Assembly (NCBI GenBank): GCA_033816765.1
Contig: CM066293.1
Span: forward strand, 1,302,001 to 1,366,000
Direction: 5' to 3'
DNA: 64,000 bases
DNA from: Nothopassalora personata
Lineage: Eukaryota; Ascomycota; Dothideomycetes; Mycosphaerellales; Mycosphaerellaceae
Shown: piece after piece, positions 22,320 to 33,778 of the stretch
Numbering within the stretch: position 1 is the stretch's first letter
How the letters are laid out: each line of letters opens with the position of its first letter
Position numbers and translations under genes: made by a program
The notes under the pieces: model-generated
Databases searched by the model: none
The model's input: only the letters and a program-made list of their open reading frames with translations
Told to the model about the DNA's origin: nothing

Positions 22320-24655
22320 TTAGGTCATGGTTTGGACATGCGTGTCGAAGATCTCGTTGCGCCATCCGCCTTCCTCAAAATCCTCTATTCTCTCGGTCGC
22401 CTGGCTAGCCTGTTCGTTCCAGACCTTCACAATGCTCCCAGGGGCGTATACGTTCTTGAAGACGCCCTTACCTGGTTGTGCGACACCGACGCGCGTGTAA
22501 AGGTCGGGATCGTCTTCAGGTGTGAGACGAGCTGTGACTGCCTTGAAGAACGTCATCAGATCGTTAGGGTCGGAAATGCGCGTGGCGCGCAGGCGCTCCC
22601 GAGCATAGACGAGCTCGCGATTTGTGGAGTGAAAGAAGTCCGCCAGCGCTGTCGCAAGCTGCTTTTCGATCGTCTTCCGCACGATAGGACGAAGGAGCGG
22701 CTTCAGGAGCCATCCGAACCAGCTAAACTTCGATTTTCGCATGGTGTAGTTGAGCTTGTGGATGTGGACACGAACTGCCTATTCAAAGAAAGCCGTGTTA
22801 GCTATATTCCAGGCACAAAGACCGGTGCCTCAGCATCTGATGTTAGGTGGGGAGTGAGGCGCGCGCCTCGCTTTGCTCAACTTACCTTGAGTGTCAAAAT
22901 CTGCTCCAGCTTCTCCTTGCAGATCTCGACGTCGAAATGAATGTCAATACCCTTCTCATCCAGCGCGAAGCTGGCGATACCCTCATCAGCCAGACGAAGC
23001 AGACCCTTGTGTGCGCGCATCCAGAAGCCAATCTCCTCGGCCTTGAAGGAGAGGCCGTCGATCTTGACAGTCATCAAGTTCGTAGTAGCAGTGGTAATCT
23101 TGAACTTGGCCTTGCGGATCTCAAGGTCATTGTATGTCTCCACCTTCAGGCGATAAGGCAGGAAGGACGTCTGGTTAACAGTCTTGCCAGGCTCGATGAT
23201 CAGGTTCTCCAATAGGATATCCGCCTCCGGTGTGCTGACTTCGACTCTTGGGATTGGGATGTACTGGACCGCAGCGATGAGTAGCGGGGCAAAGACGTTG
23301 ATTGCATCTTGTAGCAGCTCTGGGTTAGTGGCTTGAGCGGTCGGTGACAGGATCTTGAAGATGCGTAGGCTGCTCTGGATCAAGTTGTGGATGTCTTCGT
23401 CTTGCAGGACGGACTTTAGTGTGACCTCGATCTGGTTGATCAAAGCCTCCACATCCTTGCTGAGGTCGCTGCCCTTGCCGGCCTTCTGGCTCTTTCCTCT
23501 GAGCTCGTTGAACTTCTCGGCAGCATTGTCGAAGAACTCTGGGTCGGTCAACAGCTTCTGGAGAGAGTTGCCAGTATCGACCATGAGGTTCTCAAAGTCT
23601 GGGTTACTCTTGCTGTGTGTCATGACCTGCTTGAGTAGCGACTCGCATCTCTCCCATTCGGTTGTGTCTCCGAAGCTCTTTACGAAGATCCACATGTTGT
23701 GCATAGCACGATCGAGTGCTTCGTTTTCGTGTACGTCGCGTTGTGCGACGTCCACGACATCCTCAGCAACGCGGGAGTAGGCCATTGCATAACGCTTCAG
23801 TAGGAGAGACAATGTGGAGACCGACTCGGAGTAGTCGGTGCGCTCCCGAAGTTGGAAGACAGCCTGCTTTAGGCGGTTGAGCAATGTCTTGCCCTCGTCG
23901 CCAGCCAGCTTCTCTTCTGCACTCTCTGCAGCTGATTGTGCCACCTTTGCAGTGCCATTTGCGATGACGTTGCTAACGTCTGCCACTTCCCTACCAAGCT
24001 CTTGCGTAGTGGGAGGCGTCTTCTTCCCATCTTCGCCTGGCTTAGCTACCAACTCTTCCTGCCCTGGTGCTGGCCCAATCTTCTTGCCTGTCTCTTCTGC
24101 CACGGCCGACAGCGTGAATGCCGAATCTCGGAATATCTCTCGGCCAATCACATTCAGGTCGCTCAAGAAGATGCGGAAATCGGAGTTGGTGAGGAGCAGG
24201 GAGCCCACAGTCTTCAAGCTCTGGTAGGCAGCAGCTGTGTCGGCCTTGGCCTTGCTCTTCTGTGCTCTCGCTGCAATGTCATCGACGTCTACCGAAATCT
24301 TGCTCTTACTCAAGAACCACAGCAAGTCCTGAATCTGATCTCTGTCGTTCTTGTGCTGTAGTAGGTCCATGAACTGCTGGAGCCACGTCTTGGCGTACTT
24401 GACCAGCCTCCTGCCGCTCTGTGATAGATCTGGGTTGTCCGGGTTGAGCACATCACTGGCCATGAGCGTCCTGAGGTTGATGATGACCTGTTCTGTGCTT
24501 GGCATATATCCTTGAGATATCGCTCGGAACATCTGGTAGGTGTGCAGCTTCTGGTGCAGCCTACGCTGCAGTTCGGTGTCGTCATGGTATTGAGGTAGCA
24601 GTGGTGCTCTGTCGTCGTCGTCGGTCTTGCCGAAGAGGCCAAAGCAGGAAGTCAT
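22320..24655 (-). CDS. HAM1-like protein (hyphal anastomosis family, BPI/lipid-binding-like C-terminus)
   Basis: Exon 1 (22886-24655) and exon 2 (22320-22778) are joined over a 107-nt phase-0 intron (GTAAGT..GAATAG), giving 742 aa. The ATG at 24655 starts MTSCFGLFGKTDDDDRAPLL. The protein is largely helical. After an N-terminal region (AISQGYMPSTEQVIINLRTL) come long amphipathic segments with SLLLKRYAMAYSRVAEDVVD. The C-terminal part (VKIDGLSFKAEEIGFWMR, IHFDVEICKEKLEQILTLK, SWFGWLLKPLLRPIVRKTIE) matches what I recall as HAM1 N/C-terminal domains and resembles tubular lipid-binding folds. Family members are implicated in hyphal fusion, but the biochemical role is unknown. It is probably cytoplasmic or membrane-associated; no signal peptide is seen. 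Confidence 0.85.
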
Positions 24656-25950
24656 GTTGGATGGTGGTGTTGAAGGTGTGCTGTGGTCAGAGGCGGGCAG
24701 TGCAATGGTATGTTTCGAAGGATGCAATTGACAGGCGGTCGTCAGGCGTAGGTCACTACTCTCGAGCACGCGAACCGTAGGTAGAACGCGGTAGGAAGTC
24801 GTGTGCCTTCAGGATCCAACCAATGACGACAACGAAACAACGAAACAGAGCTCGAGGTGGTGAAAGACAGTCACAGGTGATGGAGTCTGGCACTTACCAA
24901 GTTTGCTATGTCCTCCAACGTCACTACCTGTGTACGGAATTCTGACGTAGCCATAGCAGAGCAGAGCAGAGCAGAGCAGAGCTTGAACGCGCCTCCAATG
25001 CGCGTGTGCCTAAGGCGGGCACTCATTGAGGAGCGACGACATGCGGGCGTCAACTGCGCAGAGACAAGAGGCGTTTTGGAGGCGTTTGCACACGAGTGAT
25101 ATGCTTGCAGGAGGGAGTGTTGTGAATGTGTCAGCATTCGCATCGGCAACCTTAGTTTTAGCGACATAAGCACAAACGCCGGAGATGTCCTTGCAGGGTG
25201 GTCGTTATCGCTTTCGTGCACCTGCAGATGGTAATTAAAGGCATGGAACGAAACGTTGGACGTCTATTCCATCGGCGGGTGAGATGTCTGTGTATCGGAG
25301 TCCGCTGGTCAACCGCGTGTCGAGGCTCTCACCTACATGTCACAACAGCCTCCTTCTTCCGTTCGCCGACTGCTAACGGGTCCGACAAGGGAGCTAAACT
25401 TGCTAAGGAATGGCATTCCCGCGGTCACGATAATCTTGAGGGACAGCAATGATGAGCAAAGCTGAAAACATCCCCACACTCGCACACCGCGCCCCCTCCT
25501 CCCCCCCCCCCCCGCTCGCAGCACCTCTCACAGTAAAGAGCTCTCAGCGACGGGTCCCGCCATGTGAGACATACATGCCTCAGCCATGACATGGAACGGC
25601 TGATGTCGGGCGTCGTCTCCGTACAGTATTAGTCCCTCCTATAAGGACGAACGAGCGGTCGGGTCTCCTCTCGCTGCCACTCAGAGCGCTCGAAAAGCGA
25701 AGAGTATCGATCGACCTTGCAACGCTCCACAGACCTTATTATCGTGTGGGCCGCGGCGCAGGGCCCTACTAGATCGCATTGCACCCTGACTTTTCGTGGA
25801 AGTGGTCAGCACGTCTCGGAGCGGCAGTTGCTACTTCTGGTCTCGCTGCTGCATGTACCACTATCCCGAATCTCGCACTCGGCTGATCACCATCGATCGG
25901 TCCTTACTACTTCAACCCGACCGGACCCGACCTAGGTCCATAGCTTCAAC
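24656..25950. other. Divergent intergenic region between HAM1-like gene and malic enzyme
   Basis: This 1.3-kb region is expected to hold promoters for both flanking genes. It contains GCAGA repeats (AGAGCAGAGCAGAGCAGAGC near 24960-24980) and a poly-C run of about 14 bases (25500-25514). No convincing ORF is present. Confidence 0.5.
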
Positions 25951-28297
25951 ATGCGAGCGCCTTTTCCCGGCTCCCTTATTAGCACCTCTACTACCTCGTG
26001 CCTCAAGCCCCAACAATCCCGACTGCCTCTTGTGACCTCTGCCGCTACCCTGCTACCAACGACTGTACAGACCACACCTAGACCACATCGACGGACAGCC
26101 AGAACTTCGGTCACCGGCAGTGCACCAACTCAACGCCATTACCTGCGTCCAACATCTCAGAAGACCGCCGCCATGACTCAAATCAAGGCCTCGCAAGCTC
26201 CGGCTGCCAACATAAAGCATGCCGCCCAGCACCACCGTCACTCCGAGAGGCGGGCTGTACCAGCTCCGTATGTAGCTGAACCTTGACAATGAATTCACTC
26301 ACGAACTCTCGCGCTAAGTTCTTCGCTTATGACAGGGCCGACTACGATACCTCCGACTCGATCGAGACTCGCAAATACCTCCACACGTATGGCCTGACCC
26401 CGCCGGCAGTGGACACATTCGAGACGCAGAGTGAAAGATGTGAGCATTGGGATACATGAGCCTCGTGGGTAACACACTGACCCTCACAAGGCAAGGCAAT
26501 CTTGGCCTCGCGAAAGACACCCATTGAGAAGTACCAATACCTCTCGGTCCTGAGGAATACCAACGTCAACCTGTTCTATCGTCTGTTGGCGGAGAACGTC
26601 AAGGTTAGTCGTCTGGTGAAGTTAGGAAGATGTCGTGAAGATGGCTGACAATGGCGCAGGAGTTCACTCCACTCATCTACACACCCACTGTTGGCGAGGC
26701 TTGCCAAAGATGGTCGGAACTTTACACACAGCCAGAGGGTGAGTCAACGTAGGGCTGTTTGTACGTTCCGTCTAACAGCATCCAGGCATGTACCTCTCAT
26801 TCGCCGACAAGGGCCACCTCCACTCTGTCATCCAGAACTGGCCACACGAGGTTGAGATTACTGTCGTCACAGATGGCTCTCGTATCTTGGGTCTCGGTGA
26901 CCTAGGCATCAACGGCATGGGCATTCCCGTTGGCAAGCTCTCCCTTTACACTGCCTGCGCCGGTATCCACCCTATGCGAACCCTCCCACTCTGCCTCGAC
27001 CTCGGCACCAGCAACGAAGAGCTCAGGGACGATCCCTTGTACTTGGGCAGCAGACGGCCAAAAGTAACTGCTGAGGAGGAGAAGGAGTTCTTGGACGAGA
27101 TGATGGCTGCTCTGACCGAGCGATGGCCAAGCATCGTCATTCAGTTCGAGGACTTTAAGAACCCATTCCCATCGCTCGAGAGGTATCAGGACACATACAC
27201 CATGTTCAACGACGACATCCAGGGCACTGGTGCCGTCATCACTGGTGGCTTCATCAACGCTGTCAAGCAGTCTGGTGTTGCACCCAAGGATCAGCGCGCC
27301 GTCTTCCTCGGAGCTGGATCTGCAGGCGTCGGTGTTGCCAAGCAGCTCACGGAATTCTTCATCAAGGAGGGTCTCAGCGAAGAGGAGGCAAAGAAGCGAT
27401 TCTGGCTTGTGGACTCACAAGGCCTGGTCACCCTAGACCGTGGCAAGCTTGCTGAGCACAAGGTCTACTTCGCACGGGACGACAACAACGGCCAGCAGTT
27501 CAAGACTCTCCCCGAGGTTGTCGAGTACGTCAAGCCAACGATTCTCATGGGTCTTTCGACTATCGGCGGCGCTTTCACACCAGAGATTCTCACACGTATG
27601 GCTGAGCTCAATGACCGCCCGGTCATTTTCCCACTGTCCAACCCCTCCAGCAAGTCCGAGTGCACGTTCGAAGAGGCCATCAAGTACACCAAGGGCAAGT
27701 GCCTGTTCGCCTCAGGCTCACCTTTCCCGACCCTCAAGTGGGAGGGCAAGGAGCTTGTGCCAGGCCAGGGCAACAACATGTAAGTTTGATGACCTCATTG
27801 GAAACTGTTGATGCTGATCAAGCTGCCACAGGTACGTTTTCCCTGGCATCGGCCTCGGCGCAATCCTGTCCAAGTCCGTCAACATCACCCAAAACATGAT
27901 CTACGCTTCCGCCGAAGCCCTCTCAACCTCGCTCCTCCCCTCCGAGATCGAGGACAACTGGCTTTACCCAGCCATCAACCGCATCCGCGAGGTCTCGGTC
28001 GTCGTCACCCGAGGCGTAATCCGCGCTGCGCAGAAGGATGGTATGGACCGCGAGCTCGCGCTACGAAACATTACCGACGAGGAGCTGGACGACTACATTC
28101 GCGAGCGCATGTACGACCCTTTCACGGAGCACAAGAAGGTTGACCACGAGATTGAGGAGCTGGCGACGGAGTTCCAGAAGCATGTAGTTGGTTCCAATGG
28201 TGCGAGCAATGGTGTGCGTGCCGAGGGGGTTGTGGCTAATCGTCCTGCTAGGGGGGAGAATGCGCATGGCGATGCTATGACGGTGCAGGCACAATAG
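25951..28297 (+). CDS. MAE1: NAD(P)-dependent malic enzyme, probably mitochondrial
   Basis: Six exons (25951-26267, 26336-26439, 26491-26603, 26660-26738, 26786-27779, 27832-28297) separated by introns of 68, 51, 56, 47 and 52 nt give 690 aa with all phases consistent. The enzyme oxidatively decarboxylates L-malate to pyruvate and CO2. Diagnostic parts are EFTPLIYTPTVGEACQRWS, TDGSRILGLGDLGINGMGIP, FNDDIQGTGAVITGGF (metal-binding Asp residues), the Rossmann loop FLGAGSAGVGVAKQL and PLSNPSSKSECTFEEA. The first about 74 residues are rich in Ser, Thr, Arg and Pro with few acids, like a mitochondrial presequence. A second in-frame ATG at 26173 sits in the strong context GCCGCCATGA and would yield a leaderless form. 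The tail (VRAEGVVANRPARGENAHGD) is not conserved. Confidence 0.95.
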
Positions 28298-29180
28298 TGG
28301 CTGAGGTTGTTGAAGGATTTTGGATCAGGATGCATTAGTGTTGTCTGTCTTGTCTGTCCTTATTGGCGATGCATTGGGTCGGAGCATTGGGGTCTGTTCG
28401 AAGGACTGGGACAAAAAGCACCAAGATACCGTATACCGCGGAGAGGGGGAGATAGATGGCTGGCGAGGATTGAGGAGCTGGCTACTGTAGCTGATGTGTG
28501 TGTGACATAGATTACGCTGTTGGTAAAGGAAAGTGTACAGAGCGAATGGTCGAAGACGTTGTTCACATCCCTCACTGCCCTTCATCTCTACTGACATGAC
28601 ACAACGTACAGGCAACTTTCGAACAGATTCCGAGTTCGACACTGGAGCTCTTCCTAAAGCCTGGCTCCAATCGTCTTCACCTCACCCACAGCACCGTCGC
28701 GCTAGCCCCTGTTAATTCCCTCTCAAGGTGCACTCCGTCCTCTGGGTCTTCCTCCCTGCCGCCTACGATCGCAGCTATATATAGCTACTACAGCGACAGC
28801 TCTGTTCCGACTTCTTCCGCAGCTTGAGCTTCGAGCTTCGAGCTTCGAGCTCTTCACGCCGAGGCTGGTGAATACGCCGAGGTGGTTCTGGGCTCTTTCG
28901 GGGATTAAACGTGAGGAGAAATTGGACAGAACGCGTGAGTGATCCTGAGGTAGAGGGTGTGAGGATGCGAAGGAGGAGGATGATGATGATGATGGAAGGA
29001 GGTGTTGAGGTAGAAGGTTGTGCTGGCGAGAATGCCACGCGGAAAGATGATACTGAGCATCCCATCGCTAGAGGGACCTTTCCTGCAGACGGACGCATCA
29101 CATTGCGGCTCCGGGCTCTGGTGCTCTGGGGTATAGATAGCATGCATGCTCGAAATCGCCTCCCTTTCAAAATCTGACGA
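28298..29180. other. Intergenic, low-complexity patches
   Basis: No gene is supported. There is a short tandem of GAGCTTC (about 28824-28851, nearly four copies) and a purine-rich GGA/GAT stretch (about 28970-29000). Confidence 0.45.
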
Positions 29181-30048
29181 CTAGTCATCGGAACACTCGT
29201 TATGATTCTGCTCCGACTGTCTCAGCATTGCCGATGCCTGGTCGCCCAAGTCCAGTCCTCCGTCAGTATAAAGACACTCTCGCGTGCTCCACAAAGCTTT
29301 GCGAGCGATGCGATTCATTGTCACTACCGAATAATCCTCGTCCACCTTCAAAGTGTTAGAGCTCGAGCACAAGTCTCGCAAACGCTGGACCTCTGCGACT
29401 GGTAGTAGTCCAACTTCTTCTCTAGTAGCCGCCAGATCTTCCATCTCCTTCCTCGGGCCTCATGTACCAGGAGCTCCTCGTGGATCAGCACTCGGAGCTC
29501 AGCAGGCAACTTCAGCAGCGCACACTCCTTCACAATCCCATCCTCAGCTTAAAGAGTTGGACTCGACATCCTTGTTGGAGATCATCAGCTTTGCTGCCTC
29601 GTCTGTTAAAGCTTCTGCCCGCTTCTTCTCGTCTCGAGCAGCGCGACGATTGTGGTCACGCGGGACACGTGCGAGTTCTTTCTCAAGCTGTGCTTCGGTG
29701 AGGCGATAGCGAACTAATAGCTCGCGCTTCTGGTCACCAGTAAGTCCTTCATGGTGTCCGGTTCGGCATTGTTGCGGTTGGATTTGCGATTGAGCCCTTC
29801 GATTTGCGCTTGAGCTCTCCACGAGCTGCGCGGCAATCAGCATTACGTTTTACGCGGACTATTTCATATTGGAGCCTGACGTTTGCTCGTCGTTGTTCTG
29901 ATCTGACAGGTCGGCGGTCCTACAGGTACCTCGCTTCCACGTTGAGAATGTTTTGGACAAAGAGGCGCTGTTTCAGATCAGCGTGTTCCGATTCAATGTC
30001 AGGCCCCGTGACTGTGATCATGTCTGATTCATCGTCGCTGTCGGCCAT
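29181..30048 (-). pseudogene. Uncharacterised, multi-frame gene remnant with a 2EXR/F-box-like motif
   Basis: Coding-like minus-strand segments occur in several frames: MADSDDESDMITVTGPDIES.. (from the ATG at 30048), a segment containing GDQKRELLVRYRLTEAQLEK and RDHNRRAARDEKKRAE (to 29544), LLKLPAELRVLIHEELLVHE (about 29450-29520) and EEVGLLPVAEVQRLRDLCSS..KALWSTRECLYTDGGLDLG (to 29181). One plausible intron is GTACCT..CGTCAG right after NILNVEAR. The remaining junctions have no good splice sites, so I favour a decayed gene. The LPAEL motif resembles the fungal 2EXR/F-box-like family. A real multi-exon gene is the alternative. Confidence 0.35.
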
Positions 30049-30280
30049 GGCTGTACCCAATGACCGTCTGATCGTCTTTGCGGTGTTGTGCGTCACGGCT
30101 GTGATGGGGAATTGTAGCTTGAAGCAAACGTCCACACGGAAGAAGCAGGAGCATGGACAGCTGAAACTGTATCCACCTCCGCTCAGGCACGACGGCTAGA
30201 GTCGTTCCAAAGCCGGCTGGGTTCTGGAGGTCAATTAGATTCCCTCGTTACCACCAGGCACTCCCATCAGCCGAGCCATT

Positions 30281-32128
30281 TCAATGTCCTGCACCCGCGT
30301 CTCCTCCACCGTAGTCCGCCAACGCCCTCCTCTTCAACCCAGCATTCGCCGCAGCCTTCACAACCGCCAAGCCCTGCGCCTGCGTCTCTGCGGTCCTAAC
30401 CTGACCATTATTCTGCCTCTTCCCCACCATCCCCTCGCGCCGCAATCGTGCTGCCCTCCTGCCGCTGGTGGCATATCTGCTCGGCTTGCGACAGCCACCG
30501 ACTCCCTCACATTTCCATGGCGCCCTCAACAACAATTGAGGCTCATTCCGCACATCGATGCTTCCATACGGCTTCGGCTCCGCATACCTGGGGGCAGGAG
30601 TCTGGGTGCTGTTGATGTAGCTAGCACCCCACCACTGACCGATGATGCCACTGTCGTTGCGCGTATTGAGGGCGGCCCAGGCATTGTGTTGGATCCAGGA
30701 GGTGTAGCTGCCGCACTTCTCGGCGTGGGACGTGGCAAGAGCTTCATCTGCGACGTATGTAAGGCCTGCTACCAGCGGCGTGCTAGTCGGAAGCGGCTCA
30801 CAGAAGAGATCAAGATGTTCGAAGTATGCACCCTTGAAGACAAGGGCGTCTTGACTACAATTCGCTGGAGAGTCACAGTAGTCCTCTAGAATACCAGCTC
30901 GACCGAGGCCACACCAATGCGTGGCTTGTGAGTAGTCGCCACTATTCCATCCTGTGGCGTTGATGACGGTATCGATGAGGTCGTAGCCGTCGGTGAGGTA
31001 GGAAGTGTCGCCGGTGGCTTCCCAGAGTCCACGTAATCCGGAAAGCATGACGCCCTGGTTGTACGTGTAGACCATTTCGTTGCGTTCGTCGCAGTTTGTT
31101 TGGTTCTCTGAAATATGGAAGCCGTCAACGATGAGACCTTGGGCGTTAGTGAAGTTGTGGGATTTGAACCAGGTCCATTCGTTCTGTGCGTTTTGGAGTA
31201 GAAGGGGATCGTGGGCTCGAAGGAAGGGTAGAGCCGGAAGCGTTCTGTTCGTATAGTCTGTCGATGGATATGGGTCTGTATCATCGTCACCTGGGTAGTA
31301 AAGGTACATTGCTACTGAGCTTGATACGAAGAGCTCGTTAGTAATGGCATTTTTGTAGGTCGCAAGGGCTGGATTCCAGGTTATGCCACCCTCGCAAAGG
31401 GTTGTATCGAACTTGTCCTGGACGATGTTGTAGAAGACGTGGGCTCGATGGGCGAATTTTGCGATGTCTTCTTGGCCATAGGAAGACTCAGCGTATGCAT
31501 CATATTGTTTGATGAACTTGACAGCCTCGAGCCACTCCAGCACGACCCATTGAGCATCATCGTAAGCTGCATCAAAGATTTGGCTGACATCCTCGCCGCC
31601 AAAGTAGCCCTCAATCTGCGAATAGTACTTTTGTATGTCGGCCTGGATCTCTGCTGCCGACGTCTCGGCTCCTGGAACATTCCCATCATATTCCGACAGA
31701 GCTTGTGCGAAAGTCCTCTGCGTGCCAACAAGAACAGTGTTTACAAGTGCGCCAGCCCACTGCAAAATCTCTGGCTACAACATGTTAGCTGTCTTCAGAC
31801 CACATCAATGCACCCCACACACATCTTCAACCCAGTATGAGCCATTGAAATACGTGCTCTGCAAAGTCGCTACCACGTTGTGCGTCTGCTCGAACCAGTA
31901 GCCTCCATCGTCGTTCTTGGACCCAGAATATCGCCATGGACTCCCTGCAGTGCTGTTCCATCCACTCCAGAACATACTCGGGACAGCATGTGATGTGCCA
32001 AGAAGTAGAGCGGGAAGGATATTGTCCCTCAACATATTGACACCACTCCAAACAGCAAGAAGTAGAACCACGACCTCAGCAGCGAGCCAGGCCCGGCTGG
32101 CCGCTTTCTGAAGTACGTGTCCCTTCAT
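30281..32128 (-). CDS. GH76 family alpha-1,6-mannanase-like membrane/cell-wall protein
   Basis: Exons 31823-32128 and 30281-31774 are joined by a 48-nt phase-0 intron (GTGTGT..TTGTAG), giving 599 aa. A signal anchor (WLAAEVVVLLLAVWSGV, about residues 14-30) directs it to the secretory pathway. The domain is an alpha/alpha toroid of GH76: SWNDDGGYW-like GSKNDDGGYWFEQ, the tandem catalytic Asp pair at residues 174-175 (AAYDDAQWVVLEWLEA), YTYNQGVMLSGLRGLWEATG, FKGAYFEHL and GQWWGASY. Several NxS/T sites are present. GH76 enzymes act on alpha-1,6-mannan; the Dfg5/Dcw1 branch works at the plasma membrane in cell-wall assembly. This copy ends in a basic tail without an evident GPI signal, so it may be anchored by its N-terminus. 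The donor GTGTGT is less common. Confidence 0.9.
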
Positions 32129-32800
32129 CTTTGCAAAAGGGTAACGTTTGCAACCAGCAAAAGCCTCAAATGCAATCCAAAGGTAATGCTCGCAATGATC
32201 CCAGGAGCTATGCAGGTACGGCGACGATCTTGCGGAGGAGGCAGGTCATCCTTGGTGATAGAAAGCTAAAATAGACAATATTACTTCGACAGTTCCGAGG
32301 TTCTGCATGACTCAGCACCAGGAAAGGAAAGTGAAGAGGTATGAAAGTGGATGAGGCAATCCGGAGGTGGCTATAAGAGGGCCAAGATCGTCGAAGAGCT
32401 GTGGCGCTGCGTGACCTCGTGGGGAGGTGATCAGAATTAGCGTCGGAGTGGTGTGCTGAAGCTTCAAGGTATGAGGTAGGATGGAACGAGCGGCAGGGGT
32501 CATGAGGTTCCATAATCTTGGGGAGATGACATTGTGCATATGGCATCGATGCTATCGGTCAGCAGGATGGAGCATGAGATGTAATAGTGTGAAAGTGGTG
32601 TGTGATGGTGGTGGTGTTGGTGGCGGTGAATGTTTTGTGCAGCGCTTTCGTGGCATTTTCGCGTTCTGTTGCTGCAATTGGCGTTGCGGGGCAACGGTCA
32701 AGCATCATCGAGTTTGTGTAGCACAATGGAGGACATGGCTTCTCTTTGTGTAGCAGTTAATGCACTGCTACCGGTGCCTTGACACGATCTACACGACAAG
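32129..32800. other. Divergent intergenic region (GH76 / BRCT genes)
   Basis: These 672 bases should contain both promoters. Both strands show only short ORFs with no recognisable motifs. A run of GTGGTG/GTTGGTGG repeats lies at about 32600-32630. Confidence 0.45.
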
Positions 32801-33778
32801 ATGCCAACCAAAGCGCCGCCCGCAGCGAAGCCATCGAGGAACATCTTCGACCCATTCAACAGCAGCGCCACGGGTCATCAACGTGCAGACAATCGCCTCT
32901 CGGGCAGCACATCATGGCGCGAGTCGCGTAGTTCCAAACTTCGCGAGCAGTTCTCAGCAGGTGCAGGTGGTGGCAAGAGAGTCAGTGATACAGTCGGCGC
33001 GGGGAGTCTGGACTTTGGGCTCGATGGGAGAACGGAGAATGGCGGCTGGGTGCGAGGCGCGAAGGGACTACGGACGGAAGGGCAACAGAGTCTGTTGGAT
33101 ACTGTCAAGGTCACAAAAGACGAGGACAGTGAGGATAGGCCGGCGAAGAGGTTCAAGGTCGAGGCTGAAAAGGATAAGCCGAATACTGTTGTGAGCCCTT
33201 TCACGCCCTTTCGCAAGCCGGATGGGACGGTGCGGGAGACGAGTTGGACGAGCCATGAGTGTTCTCCTAGTGATCTACTGGAGCCGATAGATCCTGCTGC
33301 TGCCACTCCAGAGTTGACAACAGTATCGCAGTCAGCACAATCTCATGCTATCAAAACAGAGACATCGAAAGACGAAGCACCCATAGACGATCCTCCGAAG
33401 CTCCCTCAAGTCTTCGCCCACTGCAACTTCTACATCAATGGCTCGACAGCACCCTACTCCGACCACAAAATCAAGCACCTCCTCTCGACCCACGGCGGCA
33501 ACACCTCCATTTTCCTCGGCCGCCGCACCGTCACCCACGTTGTGATTGGGAAGCCTAGCAAAGAGGGCGGTGCTTGCGGCGGAGGGCTGGCGAGCAGTAA
33601 GATCCAAAAGGAGATCACGAGCAAGTGTGGCAACAGCGTGAAGTTCGTGAATGTGGAGTGGGTTATGGATAGCGTGAAAATGGGGAAGAGACAGCCAGAA
33701 AGTAGGTATGAGGGCATGAAGCTGGCGCCAAAGGGCGTTAAGGGGATTAACACGATGTTCAAAGCGAAGGAGAAGTGA
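32801..33778 (+). CDS. BRCT-domain protein
   Basis: A single exon encodes 325 aa. Residues 1-195 are disordered and basic/Ser-rich, with a nuclear-localisation-like RPAKRFKVE. The BRCT domain spans about 200-297 (VFAHCNFYINGSTAPYSDHK, LLSTHGGNTSIFLGRRTVTHVVIG, and the conserved Trp in VKFVNVEWVMDSVKMGKR). It most resembles the BRCT of Rev1-type translesion proteins (HGG and TH motifs), but no polymerase domain follows and the protein ends soon after. A nuclear DNA-damage role is likely by family. The exact orthologue is not recognised. Confidence 0.85.
   Translation: MPTKAPPAAKPSRNIFDPFNSSATGHQRADNRLSGSTSWRESRSSKLREQFSAGAGGGKRVSDTVGAGSLDFGLDGRTENGGWVRGAKGLRTEGQQSLLDTVKVTKDEDSEDRPAKRFKVEAEKDKPNTVVSPFTPFRKPDGTVRETSWTSHECSPSDLLEPIDPAAATPELTTVSQSAQSHAIKTETSKDEAPIDDPPKLPQVFAHCNFYINGSTAPYSDHKIKHLLSTHGGNTSIFLGRRTVTHVVIGKPSKEGGACGGGLASSKIQKEITSKCGNSVKFVNVEWVMDSVKMGKRQPESRYEGMKLAPKGVKGINTMFKAKEK

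Noticed and set aside
25500..25514. Poly-C run as a functional element
   Set aside because: Homopolymer in an intergenic region; length could be a sequencing artefact.
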